Assembly: GCA_006218045.1 (NCBI GenBank)
Contig: VBWB01000003.1
Coordinates: 1-64,000, forward strand
DNA length: 64,000 nucleotides
Direction: 5' to 3'
DNA from: Stygiobacter sp.
Lineage (GTDB): Bacteria; Pseudomonadota; Alphaproteobacteria; Rhodospirillales; Magnetospirillaceae
This document shows positions 8,999 to 17,286 of this stretch, piece after piece; the first letter of the stretch is position 1, and each line of letters begins with the position of its first letter. The translations under genes and the position numbers were made by a program. A model generated the notes under the pieces. That model was not told where the DNA came from, searched no databases, and was given only the letters and a program-made list of their open reading frames with translations.

Positions 8999-9298
8999 TC
9001 AGCGTTCGATCTGGAACATCTTGGCGGCGTCGGTCAGGTCCAACAACCGAGCGACATAGCCCTGGGGATTGCGCAGGATGACCGGAACACCGGAAAGATC
9101 CTCGCTGGCGATATACAGCAAGCCCAGACCAACAGAATCAATGGTGGAAAGACCAGTCAAATCAAAAACCAACTTGGCGGGCGGATTTGACTTCAATGCA
9201 TCCAGCAACTTTTCAAAGGTATCATTGGCGGAGAAATCAAGCTGGCCTTCCAAAGTGACCAAGGCAGTGCTTCCGTCATTCTGAACCTTGTATTCCAT
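8999..9298 (-). CDS. Second STAS-domain anti-anti-sigma factor
   Basis: A 99-residue STAS protein with the phosphorylation motif IDSVGLGL (S55), equivalent in position to the other STAS protein of this window, though the two are clearly divergent paralogues. The ATG at 9298 has AAGGG about nine bases upstream. An in-frame GTG at 9307 is possible. It is divergent from a receiver-phosphatase-ATPase gene starting at 9454, its probable partner. The two genes share a 155-bp control region. Confidence 0.88.
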   Translation of the reverse strand: MEYKVQNDGSTALVTLEGQLDFSANDTFEKLLDALKSNPPAKLVFDLTGLSTIDSVGLGLLYIASEDLSGVPVILRNPQGYVARLLDLTDAAKMFQIER

Positions 9299-9453
9299 TA
9301 CTATCACCCTTGTGAGCGCGACCTTGATGACAACGCCATTCTGGCCTATGCTTTCGGCTTATGGGCGGCGATGGTGACAGGACCGCCCGCCGTGAACAAG
9401 CATTTTTAGCGGTTGCCGCCAAACCGTCATCGCCATCCCGCCGGAGCGCCGAA

Positions 9454-11388
9454 ATGGCCGATCCCCAGATTACGCGCCCATCCATTACCGCCGCTCCCGA
9501 TTGGTCCTGGGCGACGGTAATGGTTGTCGACGATGAAGAGATAAACCGCGCCCTACTGGCCGGAATCGCCCGGCGTGACGGCATCGGCACCGTTGTCCAG
9601 GCCGTCGACGGCCTGGATTGCCTGCACAAGCTGGAGACGGTGCAGCCCGACCTGATCATCCTGGACATCGTCATGCCCAATCTGGATGGCTTCGCCGCCT
9701 GCGCCCGCATCCGCGCCATGCCCGATTGGTCCGACATCCCCATCCTGGTGCAGACGGCGCTGACCACCCCCCAGGACGTGCTGGCCTGTTTCCAGGCCGG
9801 CGCCTCGGACGTGGTGGTCAAGCCGATCCGACCGGCGGAACTGACCGCGCGCCTGCGCGTGCACCTGGAAAACCGCCGCATGCTCCGCACGCTGCGCGAC
9901 GCCAATCAGCGCATCCACAAGGAAATGCTGGGGGCGCGGGAGATGCAGCGCACCTTGTTCCCCTCGGCGGCCATGCTCGATCAACTGCTCAATGAACACG
10001 GCCTGTGCATCGAAGGCAAGGTCGAGCCCCTGGACGGCGTCGGCGGCGATATTTGGGGATTGCATCCGCTCAGCGACACCCTGGTCGCGGTGATGGTGGC
10101 CGACTTTTCCGGCCATGGCCTGATGGCGGCGTTGAACACCTTCTGGCTGCACGCCTTCGTCAGCAAGCAGGCGGCGGCCATGCGCCAGCCGGCGGAATTC
10201 CTGAAGCTGCTCAACGGGGCCTTGCGGGCCAATCTGATGCGCGGCCATTTCGCCACCTTCTTTTTCGGCCTGATCGACCTGGAACGGGACGAACTGCACT
10301 GGTCGGGGGCCGGCGCCCCCAAGCCGATCCTGGTGCTGAACGACGAATTTCATGAACTGGACACCACCGGCCTGCCGCTGGGCCTGACCGACCGGGCCAT
10401 TTACGGCAGTCATTCGGTGGCGTTTCCGCCCGGGGCCAGCCTGTTGGTGTTCAGCGACGGCCTGACCGACGTCGCCACCCGGGATGGCACCCGCATCGAA
10501 GCCCATGGCCTGATGGAACGGCTGCGCCCGCACCTGCTGGCCAATCCGTCGTCAAATCTGGCCGGTATCCTGGAAGCGGTGGCACCGGCGGGCCAGACCC
10601 GGTTGAGCGACGACACCACGGCGGTGTGGATAAGGCGTCGCCCGACAAAGGCCAGCGACCTCGTCGACCCGCGCCACCTGTGCCTGAGCGGCATCGAGTT
10701 GGAACAGGTCAAATGGTGGATGACCCTGCTGGCCCTGCCCTGTCGCATCACCCCCGTGCCGGGCCTGCCCAGCCGTCCGCTCCACCTGATCACCAGCGGC
10801 CAGGATGAACTGCTCAACAATGCCTTCGACGGCAACTTCGCCGCCATCGTCGAGATCATCGCCGATCAATTGGGCGAAGAGCCGCCGGAAGAACTGGTGC
10901 TGCCGCCCAGCGACACCCATATGCTGGTTTCCCTGACCACCGCCACCGCCTATCGCCTGCCCCTGGCCATGCTGCTGTGCGACAATTTGCAGAGCCGCGG
11001 CATGATCGGCGAGCCGGCCAAAGTCAGCATCTTGCTGGCCTTGCAGGAAGCCATCGCCAACGGCGTCGTCCATGGCAATCTGGAATTGCACTCGCCGCGC
11101 CGCGCCTTTGAAAACATGCGCGCCTATTGGGCGGAAATCCGCAACCGTCTGGCCGATCCGGCCAAAGCCCAACGCCGCATCACCATCGACTGCCATCTGC
11201 GCGACGACCAGATCTGCATCACCGTCACCGACCAGGGGCGCGGCTATAACCCCGAAACCGTACAGGACCGCGATCCGTCGCGCCCCCATGGCAAGGGGTT
11301 GAAGCTGATCAGCCAATTGGCGGTGGGCAGCGAAATCGGCTTGGGCGGACGCCAGCATACCCTGATCTTCGCCCGCGAACTGAGCTGA
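9454..11388 (+). CDS. Response regulator: receiver, SpoIIE phosphatase, RsbW-type ATPase
   Basis: A 644-residue cytoplasmic regulator with the same three domain types as the 4978-6675 product but in another order. The receiver (D26/D27 acidic pocket, phosphoacceptor D71 in LILDIVMP, lysine in VVVKP) is followed by a SpoIIE/RsbU phosphatase (VGGDIWG, ADFSGHG, FSDGLTD, LSDDTTA) and, after a poorly conserved linker, a C-terminal GHKL ATPase (ALQEAIANGVVHGN, DQGRGYN, HGKGLKL). All catalytic motifs appear intact. The ATG at 9454 has GGAG seven bases upstream. An earlier in-frame ATG at 9361 adds 31 unconserved residues. The likely substrate is the divergent STAS protein. Confidence 0.9.
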   Translation: MADPQITRPSITAAPDWSWATVMVVDDEEINRALLAGIARRDGIGTVVQAVDGLDCLHKLETVQPDLIILDIVMPNLDGFAACARIRAMPDWSDIPILVQTALTTPQDVLACFQAGASDVVVKPIRPAELTARLRVHLENRRMLRTLRDANQRIHKEMLGAREMQRTLFPSAAMLDQLLNEHGLCIEGKVEPLDGVGGDIWGLHPLSDTLVAVMVADFSGHGLMAALNTFWLHAFVSKQAAAMRQPAEFLKLLNGALRANLMRGHFATFFFGLIDLERDELHWSGAGAPKPILVLNDEFHELDTTGLPLGLTDRAIYGSHSVAFPPGASLLVFSDGLTDVATRDGTRIEAHGLMERLRPHLLANPSSNLAGILEAVAPAGQTRLSDDTTAVWIRRRPTKASDLVDPRHLCLSGIELEQVKWWMTLLALPCRITPVPGLPSRPLHLITSGQDELLNNAFDGNFAAIVEIIADQLGEEPPEELVLPPSDTHMLVSLTTATAYRLPLAMLLCDNLQSRGMIGEPAKVSILLALQEAIANGVVHGNLELHSPRRAFENMRAYWAEIRNRLADPAKAQRRITIDCHLRDDQICITVTDQGRGYNPETVQDRDPSRPHGKGLKLISQLAVGSEIGLGGRQHTLIFARELS

Positions 11389-11391
11389 ACC

Positions 11392-12162
11392 TCAGCCCTT
11401 GTCGGGCATCCGGGCCCCGATCCAACCCATCAGGCGGTCGGGCAAGGCGGCACTCAGCCAGGCGCCGAAGGCCATGGGCCAGGGAAAGGCGATGCGCCCC
11501 CGGTTGCGGGCCAATCCCTTGACCATGATGCGGGCGGCGCGGTCGGCATCCATCAGGAACGGCATCCTGAATTTGTTCACCGCCGTCATCCGCGTGGTGA
11601 CGAAGCCGGGACAGATCACCGACACCCGGATGCCGTCCGGGGCCAGATGCCCCCGCAGGCCTTCGCCCCAGGCCTTTACCGCCGCCTTCGACGCGCAATA
11701 GCTGGGCGCCCCCGGCAAACCGCGATATCCGGCCAGGGACGCCATGATGGCGATCTGACCGTGACGGCGCCCCCGCATGATGTCCATGGCCGGAAACACC
11801 GTGTTCATGACGCCGTCCACATTGACGGCGAAGATGGCGCGGGCCTGCTCGGCGCTTTCGCCACCACCGCCGGTGCCGGCGGAAATGCCGGCATTGGCGA
11901 TCACCAGTTCCAGCGGTCGGATGGCGTCGCATTCCTTGATCCAGGCGGCCATGGGCGCCGGCTGCGTCACGTTGATGACCAAGGCGTGGACCTGGGCCTG
12001 GCGCGCCCGGCAGGCATCGGCGACGTCGTGCAGCCGCTGACGGTCGCGCCCGGACAGGAACAAGGTTACTCCCGGCCCGGCATAGGCCAGGGCCAGGGCC
12101 TGCCCCAACCCGGACGAGGCGCCGGTGATCAGGATGGCGCGCGGAGCCGGGGGCGTGCTCAT
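11392..12162 (-). CDS. Short-chain dehydrogenase/reductase
   Basis: A 256-residue classical SDR oxidoreductase. It has the nucleotide-binding TGASSGLG near residues 14-21, the NAG motif (IANAGIS), the catalytic serine region, and YCASK with the Tyr-x3-Lys pair. The substrate is unknown. The end resembles DltE/YdfG-like SDRs that act on lipids or acyl groups, but this is weak. Its ATG overlaps the stop of the HepT-like gene (ATGA), so translation is coupled to the toxin-antitoxin pair, which is an uncommon arrangement. Its stop is only three bases from that of the convergent phosphatase gene. Confidence 0.9.
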   Translation of the reverse strand: MSTPPAPRAILITGASSGLGQALALAYAGPGVTLFLSGRDRQRLHDVADACRARQAQVHALVINVTQPAPMAAWIKECDAIRPLELVIANAGISAGTGGGGESAEQARAIFAVNVDGVMNTVFPAMDIMRGRRHGQIAIMASLAGYRGLPGAPSYCASKAAVKAWGEGLRGHLAPDGIRVSVICPGFVTTRMTAVNKFRMPFLMDADRAARIMVKGLARNRGRIAFPWPMAFGAWLSAALPDRLMGWIGARMPDKG

Positions 12163-12503
12163 ACCCCGTCCGCCAACAGGTTCTTGAGCGGGACGACCAG
12201 CGGCGGCAAGTCGTTGCGGGCGGCATCCAGGATGATTTCCGGGTCGACCGAGTGGTATTCGTGCACCAGGATGTTGCGCATGTCGCCGATGCGCGACCAC
12301 GGCAATTCCGGGTGGCGCTGGATGATGTCGAAAGGGATGCGCTTGGACGCCTCGCCCAGAATTTCCAGATTGCGGATCACCGCGTCCTGGGTGCGGCTGT
12401 CGGCAATGAATCGCGCCGTGTCCATGCCGTCCACATAACTTTCGATGCGGTCGATGGCCTCCAGCATGTCCTCGACGCGGACGCGCCAATCCTTTTGCGT
12501 CAT
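12159..12503 (-). CDS. hepT: HepT-like ribonuclease toxin
   Basis: A 114-residue all-alpha HEPN-domain protein of the HepT/DUF86 family. The catalytic motif Rx4H is seen as RNILVHEY (R76, H81). Y83 in that motif corresponds to the tyrosine that MntA antitoxins modify with AMP chains in characterised pairs. As a toxin it would cleave RNA, and its partner silences it by AMPylation. Its start overlaps the end of the upstream mntA-like gene by four bases (ATGA), and its stop overlaps the SDR start the same way. Length is typical. Confidence 0.88.
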   Translation of the reverse strand: MTQKDWRVRVEDMLEAIDRIESYVDGMDTARFIADSRTQDAVIRNLEILGEASKRIPFDIIQRHPELPWSRIGDMRNILVHEYHSVDPEIILDAARNDLPPLVVPLKNLLADGV

Positions 12504-12943
12504 GGCTCGCAGACCTCGTCGCCGAAGACGGGCAGGCATTCCGCCAGGATACGGGCCTTCAGCCTGGGCTTGATATTGTTCTTGGTGATCAGATCGACCG
12601 GGCGGCCCAACACCCCTTCCAGGGCGTGCTTCAATTCCACGTAGCGGAACAGACCGCCGGGCTGGCCGGGCCGGAATTCCACCATCAGATCCACGTCCGA
12701 CATGGGCCGGGCCTCGTCCCGCACCACCGAGCCGAATAACGACGCCCCCTTGACGCCGAAACGACGGAAGATGTCGGCATGGGTGCGCAGGGCGGCCATG
12801 ACTTCGTCGCGGGTGATGGACTGGCGCTGTCGGCTGATGCGTCCGGCATAGGACTTGACCGCCTCGACCTTGTCGGCGGGGACGCGGATGCTGACATCCA
12901 CCACATTGGGGCGACCGCGGGCGGGGCGACGACGTTCTTTCAT
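12500..12943 (-). CDS. mntA: MntA-like nucleotidyltransferase antitoxin with N-terminal extension
   Basis: A 147-residue minimal nucleotidyltransferase. The motif GSx10DxD is complete: G71-S72 and D83/D85 in GSVVRDEARPMSDVDL. In known pairs this enzyme transfers AMP to HepT and neutralises it. About 45 extra residues precede the fold (VDVSIRVPADKVEAVKSYAG and following). They resemble a ribbon-helix-helix segment, which could let the antitoxin bind its own promoter; this is inference. The ATG at 12943 has a GGGGGG directly upstream. A longer frame to 12976 is less likely. Confidence 0.86.
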   Translation of the reverse strand: MKERRRPARGRPNVVDVSIRVPADKVEAVKSYAGRISRQRQSITRDEVMAALRTHADIFRRFGVKGASLFGSVVRDEARPMSDVDLMVEFRPGQPGGLFRYVELKHALEGVLGRPVDLITKNNIKPRLKARILAECLPVFGDEVCEP

Positions 12944-12985
12944 CCCCCCAGCATAACCCTGGCCGTGCCTCGGCAAAAGCCCCCT

Positions 12986-13885
12986 TCAGCCACCGGTATA
13001 AGTGACGGTGATCCGCTGCGCCGCCGCATGCAAGGAATCGAAATCGGCCAGTTTCAACTCGCCGATCCGGTTCTTGGCGTCGCTGATGCGATCCATCATC
13101 TCGCGCAAGTGGCTGCCGTCGTGCTGCAACAACTCGGCGGCGCGTTCGGCCAACTCGGTCAACAAGGTTTCCAGCTTGAACATGCCGGTGATGGTCAGGT
13201 CGCGATGAGGACGACCGGCGGCGGCGGCGTTCAGCATGGACCGGCATTCCCATTCGGTGGCGGCGGCAAGGCGTTTGATCCGCTCGGTGCCGATGGCCCG
13301 GCTGGCCTGCTGACGCAGTTTGTCGTAACGCTCGGGCGGAATGCCGACGGCCCGGGCGGCCAAAGGATTGGGGGTATTGATGATGGGCGCGCTCGACTCG
13401 CCCGGACGCGGGCCTTTGCGGCGGTCGGGACCAAGATAATCGTGGGTGACGACGAAGGGCTTGCGCCGCGCCCGAAAGGCGTTCAGACGCGAACTAAACT
13501 GGTCGGGGGAAAACGGAATCAGCAACAGATCGTCGGTGCCGCTGTCCACCGCCTTGGCCAGACGCGCCGGATCGGGGGCGGCCAGCAACAGCATGCTGAC
13601 GATGAACGGGTCGGGGCCAAGGCGGCCCAGCCTGATCTCGCGCAGCAAAAAGAAAGTGTCGTGACCTTCCAACTCGGCATTCATCACCACCGCATCGAAG
13701 CCACCTTGCTCCAGCGCCTTGTGGGCACTGACGAAACCATGGGCCTCGACGATGTCACGAATCCCCAGAGTGTTCAGGCCGATGCGGATGGCCTGCCGGA
13801 TCATGCCATTGGCTTCGCAGACCAATACCTTGGCCTTGGACAAGCCTTGGGGTTGAACCGGCACGGGACCTTGGAGCGCACTCAT
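12986..13885 (-). CDS. Degenerate receiver-domain protein with C-terminal helical region
   Basis: A 299-residue protein whose first 140 residues follow the CheY fold, but its key residues are replaced. The acidic pocket reads CEANGM, the phosphoacceptor position is N69 (VVMNAEL) and the conserved lysine is I123 (LLIPFS). It is therefore probably not phosphorylated and may be a protein-interaction module. A mid-region (HDYLGPDRRKGPRPG) resembles linkers found in alphaproteobacterial receiver proteins. The C-terminal part is helical and of unknown function. It is transcribed alone, divergent from yicC, 42 bases upstream of the MntA-HepT-SDR unit. Confidence 0.75.
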   Translation of the reverse strand: MSALQGPVPVQPQGLSKAKVLVCEANGMIRQAIRIGLNTLGIRDIVEAHGFVSAHKALEQGGFDAVVMNAELEGHDTFFLLREIRLGRLGPDPFIVSMLLLAAPDPARLAKAVDSGTDDLLLIPFSPDQFSSRLNAFRARRKPFVVTHDYLGPDRRKGPRPGESSAPIINTPNPLAARAVGIPPERYDKLRQQASRAIGTERIKRLAAATEWECRSMLNAAAAGRPHRDLTITGMFKLETLLTELAERAAELLQHDGSHLREMMDRISDAKNRIGELKLADFDSLHAAAQRITVTYTGG

Positions 13886-14106
13886 TGAGATAGGCCTAAC
13901 GATATAAAACTACAGGGATAATCACGTGCCGACCTGCAATCCTCGGGCACACCATATCCCCGAAGTTGCGGACGCGAACAGCGGGACAAAAGTTATTTTC
14001 CCCCCTCCCAAAGTCGCAAGCCGGGCTGCCATGCCCATGCGCAGTGTTGTTGTGCCCGCCCGCCACCGCTATAACCGTGCGGTTCCACCCAACGGAGGTA
14101 TGCACC

Positions 14107-15003
14107 GTGACCATTGCCAGCATGACCGGCTATGCCCGCGCCGAAGGCCGCGACGCCCTGTGCACTTGGCTATGGGAAGCCAAAAGCGTCAATGGCAAGG
14201 GGCTGGACCTGCGCTGCCGCCTGCCCCACGGTCACGACGCCCTGGAAGTGGCCGCGCGCGAGGCGGTGACCCGCAAGCTGAAACGCGGCAACCTGCAGAT
14301 GTCGCTGACCATCACCGCCAATGCCAGCGCCCCGGCGGTGCGGGTGAACCAGGATCTGCTGAACCAATTGGTGGCGCTGGTGGACGAGCTTGGCCCCAGC
14401 CATCAGAACATCGCCCCCGCCCGCTGGGACGGATTGCTGGCGATCAAGGGCGTGCTGGAGGCCGCCGGCGGCGACGAAGGCACCGACGAGGACACCCGCG
14501 TCACCCGTGAAGCGGCGCTGAAACTCGACCTGGACAAGGTGCTGGATGCCCTGGCCGCCATGCGCCTGAGCGAAGGCGCGCGCATCCAGGCGGTGCTGCT
14601 GGCGCAACTGGGCGAGATCGGCCGATTGGCCGACCGTGCCGCCGCCTGCGCGTCGTTGCGTCCGGAGGCGGTGCGCGAACGGCTGCGCCTTCAGGTGGCG
14701 GCGGTGCTGGAAGCGGCGCCATCCCTGGCCGAGGACCGCATCGCCCAGGAAGTGGCGCTGATCGCCGTCAAATCCGATATCCGCGAGGAATTGGACCGCC
14801 TGCGCGCCCATGTGGACGCCGCCCGCGACCTGATCGGCCAGGGCGGCGCGGTGGGGCGCAAGCTGGACTTCCTGTCGCAGGAATTCAACCGCGAGGCCAA
14901 CACCTTGTGCTCCAAGTCGTCGGACGTGGACTTGACCCGCATCGGCCTGGACCTGAAAGCGGTGATCGACCAGTTCCGTGAACAAGTGCAAAACATCGAA
15001 TAG
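14107..15003 (+). CDS. yicC: YicC family endoribonuclease
   Basis: A 298-residue YicC-family protein. Members are linked to stationary-phase and stress survival and have been described as endoribonucleases. The conserved N terminus MTGYARAEG appears just after the start, and the C terminus REQVQNIE is the typical family end. The GTG at 14107 is chosen because GGAGG lies eight bases upstream. In-frame ATGs farther upstream have no such site. gmk follows 13 bases downstream, the usual yicC-gmk order in proteobacteria. Confidence 0.93.
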   Translation: MTIASMTGYARAEGRDALCTWLWEAKSVNGKGLDLRCRLPHGHDALEVAAREAVTRKLKRGNLQMSLTITANASAPAVRVNQDLLNQLVALVDELGPSHQNIAPARWDGLLAIKGVLEAAGGDEGTDEDTRVTREAALKLDLDKVLDALAAMRLSEGARIQAVLLAQLGEIGRLADRAAACASLRPEAVRERLRLQVAAVLEAAPSLAEDRIAQEVALIAVKSDIREELDRLRAHVDAARDLIGQGGAVGRKLDFLSQEFNREANTLCSKSSDVDLTRIGLDLKAVIDQFREQVQNIE

Positions 15004-15016
15004 ACAGGCGACACAT

Positions 15017-15667
15017 ATGACCTTCCCGCCCGCCAATCTGCCGAACGTGCCGCGCCGCGGCCTGATGTTGGTGTTGTCGTCGCCGTCGGGCGCCGGCAAA
15101 AGCACCATTTCCCGTGCGTTGCTGGAACGCGATGCCGACATCGCCCTGTCGGTGTCGGCCACCACCCGCCCGCCCCGTCCGGGCGAGGTGGACGGCAAGG
15201 ATTATCATTTCGTCAGCGTCGAGACCTTCCAGCAGATGGTCGCCGCCGGCCAGTTCCTGGAACATGCCCGCGTGTTCGACAATTATTACGGCACGCCGCG
15301 CCAGCCGGTGGAACACACCCTGGCCTCGGGCCGCGACGTGTTGTTCGATATCGATTGGCAGGGCACCCAGCAATTGGGGCAGAACGCGCGGGCCGATCTG
15401 GTCACCGTGTTCATCTTGCCGCCCTCCCTGGCCGAGTTGGAACGCCGCCTGCACACCCGCGCCCAGGACAGCGCCGAGGTGGTGGCCAAGCGCATGAGCA
15501 AGGCCGGCGACGAAATGAGCCATTGGTTCGAGTACGATTACATCCTGGTCAATGCCGACATCGACCGCTCCATCGCCCGCGTTCAGGCGGTGCTGGATGC
15601 CGAGCGGTTGAAGCGCGACCGTCAGGTCGGCATGGCCCGCTTCGTCAACGGATTGCGTGGCCAGTGA
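15017..15667 (+). CDS. gmk: Guanylate kinase
   Basis: A 216-residue enzyme that phosphorylates GMP (and dGMP) with ATP to GDP. The P-loop SPSGAGKST spans residues 22-30. Downstream are TTRPPRPGEVDGKDYHF (GMP-binding region) and LFDIDWQGTQQL. Length is normal. The start at 15017 fits family length; a frame open to 14978 overlaps yicC. Its stop overlaps the GTG start of the following glycosyltransferase gene. Confidence 0.97.
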   Translation: MTFPPANLPNVPRRGLMLVLSSPSGAGKSTISRALLERDADIALSVSATTRPPRPGEVDGKDYHFVSVETFQQMVAAGQFLEHARVFDNYYGTPRQPVEHTLASGRDVLFDIDWQGTQQLGQNARADLVTVFILPPSLAELERRLHTRAQDSAEVVAKRMSKAGDEMSHWFEYDYILVNADIDRSIARVQAVLDAERLKRDRQVGMARFVNGLRGQ

Positions 15668-16644
15668 GTCACCCCGCCAGCATCCTGGTCTATGTCGGCC
15701 TTGACGCCGTCGGCGACGGGCTGATGAAGCTGCCGTTCCTGCGGGCCTTGCGCGCGGCCTTTCCCGCCGCCCGCATCACCTGGCTGGCCGGCAAGGGCCA
15801 CACCGTCTATGCCGGCACCCTGGCCCCGGTGGTCGCCGGATTGGTGGACGAGGTACTGGATCAGGCCGGCATCGGCAGCCGGGCGGCGGAATTGTTCGGG
15901 CCGCGTCCGCTGCATGGCCGCCATTTCGACCTGATCATCGACACCCAGCGCCGTCTGCTGACCAGCCTGATCCTGCGCCGGGTGCGCCATAGCCGTTTCA
16001 TCTCCGCCGCCGCCGGCTTTTGGCTGTCCGCGGCGCGGCCCGGCCCCGGCCATGTCCGCCCGCCCGCCATGGTCGGTCAGTTGATGGATCTGGTCGCCCT
16101 GGCCAAGGGGGGGGCGGTGGATGCCGCCGCCGCCCTGACCATCGATCCGGCCACCGAGGCCGAGGCCACCCGCCTGCTGCCGGACGGCCCAATCTATGTG
16201 GGGCTGGCCCCGGGCGCGGGCGGACGGCAAAAGTGCTGGCCGCTGGATCGCTTTATCGCCGTGGGCGAACATCTGACGCAACAGGGCCGGGTGCCGGTTT
16301 TCCTGCTCGGCCCCAACGAAGGCGATTGGGCCGAGACCATCCGCCCCGCCCTGCCCCGGGCCCTGCTGCCGTTGCAGGTGGCGGATAGGGTGACGCCGCT
16401 TCTGACCATCGCCCTGGGGCGACGGATGCAAGCGGCCATCGCCAACGATTCCGGCACCGGCCACATGCTGGCCGCCGCCGACGTGCCATTGATCTCGCTG
16501 TTCGGGCCGACGCCGGCGGCCAAGTTCGCCCCCGCCGCCCAGGTGGCGCGGGTGATCCGGGCGCAGGATCACGGCGGCGATGCCATGGACCGGATTCCAA
16601 CCCAATCCGTGATAGAAAAACTATCCGTAATGTTGCCGCTTTGA
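15664..16644 (+). CDS. Glycosyltransferase family 9 (heptosyltransferase-like)
   Basis: A 326-residue GT-B fold transferase resembling ADP-heptose:LPS heptosyltransferases, which act on the cytoplasmic side of the inner membrane in lipopolysaccharide core synthesis. It has the early GLDAVGDGLMKLPFLRALRAAF motif with the conserved Gly-Asp, a central Gly-rich stretch (GLAPGAGGRQKCWPLDRF) and NDSGTGHMLAAADVPLISLFGPT, the donor-binding region. The GTG at 15664 overlaps the gmk stop (GTGA), so translation is probably coupled. Donor and acceptor cannot be fixed from sequence. Confidence 0.88.
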   Translation: MSHPASILVYVGLDAVGDGLMKLPFLRALRAAFPAARITWLAGKGHTVYAGTLAPVVAGLVDEVLDQAGIGSRAAELFGPRPLHGRHFDLIIDTQRRLLTSLILRRVRHSRFISAAAGFWLSAARPGPGHVRPPAMVGQLMDLVALAKGGAVDAAAALTIDPATEAEATRLLPDGPIYVGLAPGAGGRQKCWPLDRFIAVGEHLTQQGRVPVFLLGPNEGDWAETIRPALPRALLPLQVADRVTPLLTIALGRRMQAAIANDSGTGHMLAAADVPLISLFGPTPAAKFAPAAQVARVIRAQDHGGDAMDRIPTQSVIEKLSVMLPL

Positions 16645-16707
16645 CCTTGACGCCATTAAAGATTACCCTTCGCCCCAATCGATGATCTGCCATGGAAAGA
16701 CGACACG

Positions 16708-17232
16708 ATGGACATCAAGGACCATATTCGCGGCATCCCGGACTTTCCCAAGCCCGGCATCCTGTTCTATGACATTTCGACCCTATTGGCTCATCCCGAT
16801 GCTTGGTCGGTGGCCCTGGGCCGCTTGGCCAACGATGTGCGCAAGTTCCAGCCCGACGTTTTGGCCGGGGTCGAATCGCGCGGCTTCCTGGTCGCCGCCC
16901 CCCTGGCGTTGAAGTTGGGCTGCGGCTTCGTCATGCTGCGCAAGAAGGGCAAGCTGCCGGGCAAGACCATCCGCCATGAATATTCGCTGGAATACGGCAC
17001 CGACACCATCGAGATCCAGGAAGACGCCATCCAGCCGGGCCAGCGCGTGGTCATCCTGGATGATTTGCTGGCCACCGGCGGCACCATGTGCGCCGGGGTG
17101 GATTTGCTGCGCAAGGTGGGCGGCAACGTCACCGGCGCGGCGGCGATCATCGAACTGAATTTCCTGCCCGGCCGCCAGCGCCTGTCGGACATGAACGTTC
17201 CGTGCTCGACCCTGGTAGCCTACGACGACTAA
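16708..17232 (+). CDS. apt: Adenine phosphoribosyltransferase
   Basis: A 174-residue salvage enzyme that makes AMP from adenine and PRPP. The PRPP-binding motif [13 protein letters not shown] is clear, as are the N-terminal [18 protein letters not shown] and the GVESRGF stretch. Length is normal. It stands in its own short unit, with 63 bases after the glycosyltransferase gene and 54 before a large sensor kinase. Confidence 0.97.
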   Translation: MDIKDHIRGIPDFPKPGILFYDISTLLAHPDAWSVALGRLANDVRKFQPDVLAGVESRGFLVAAPLALKLGCGFVMLRKKGKLPGKTIRHEYSLEYGTDTIEIQEDAIQPGQRVVILDDLLATGGTMCAGVDLLRKVGGNVTGAAAIIELNFLPGRQRLSDMNVPCSTLVAYDD

Positions 17233-17286
17233 ACCAATAATGCGCGGGCCGGCTGTGGGGGCAGTTGGACAGGGGGTTCCGGGCGG

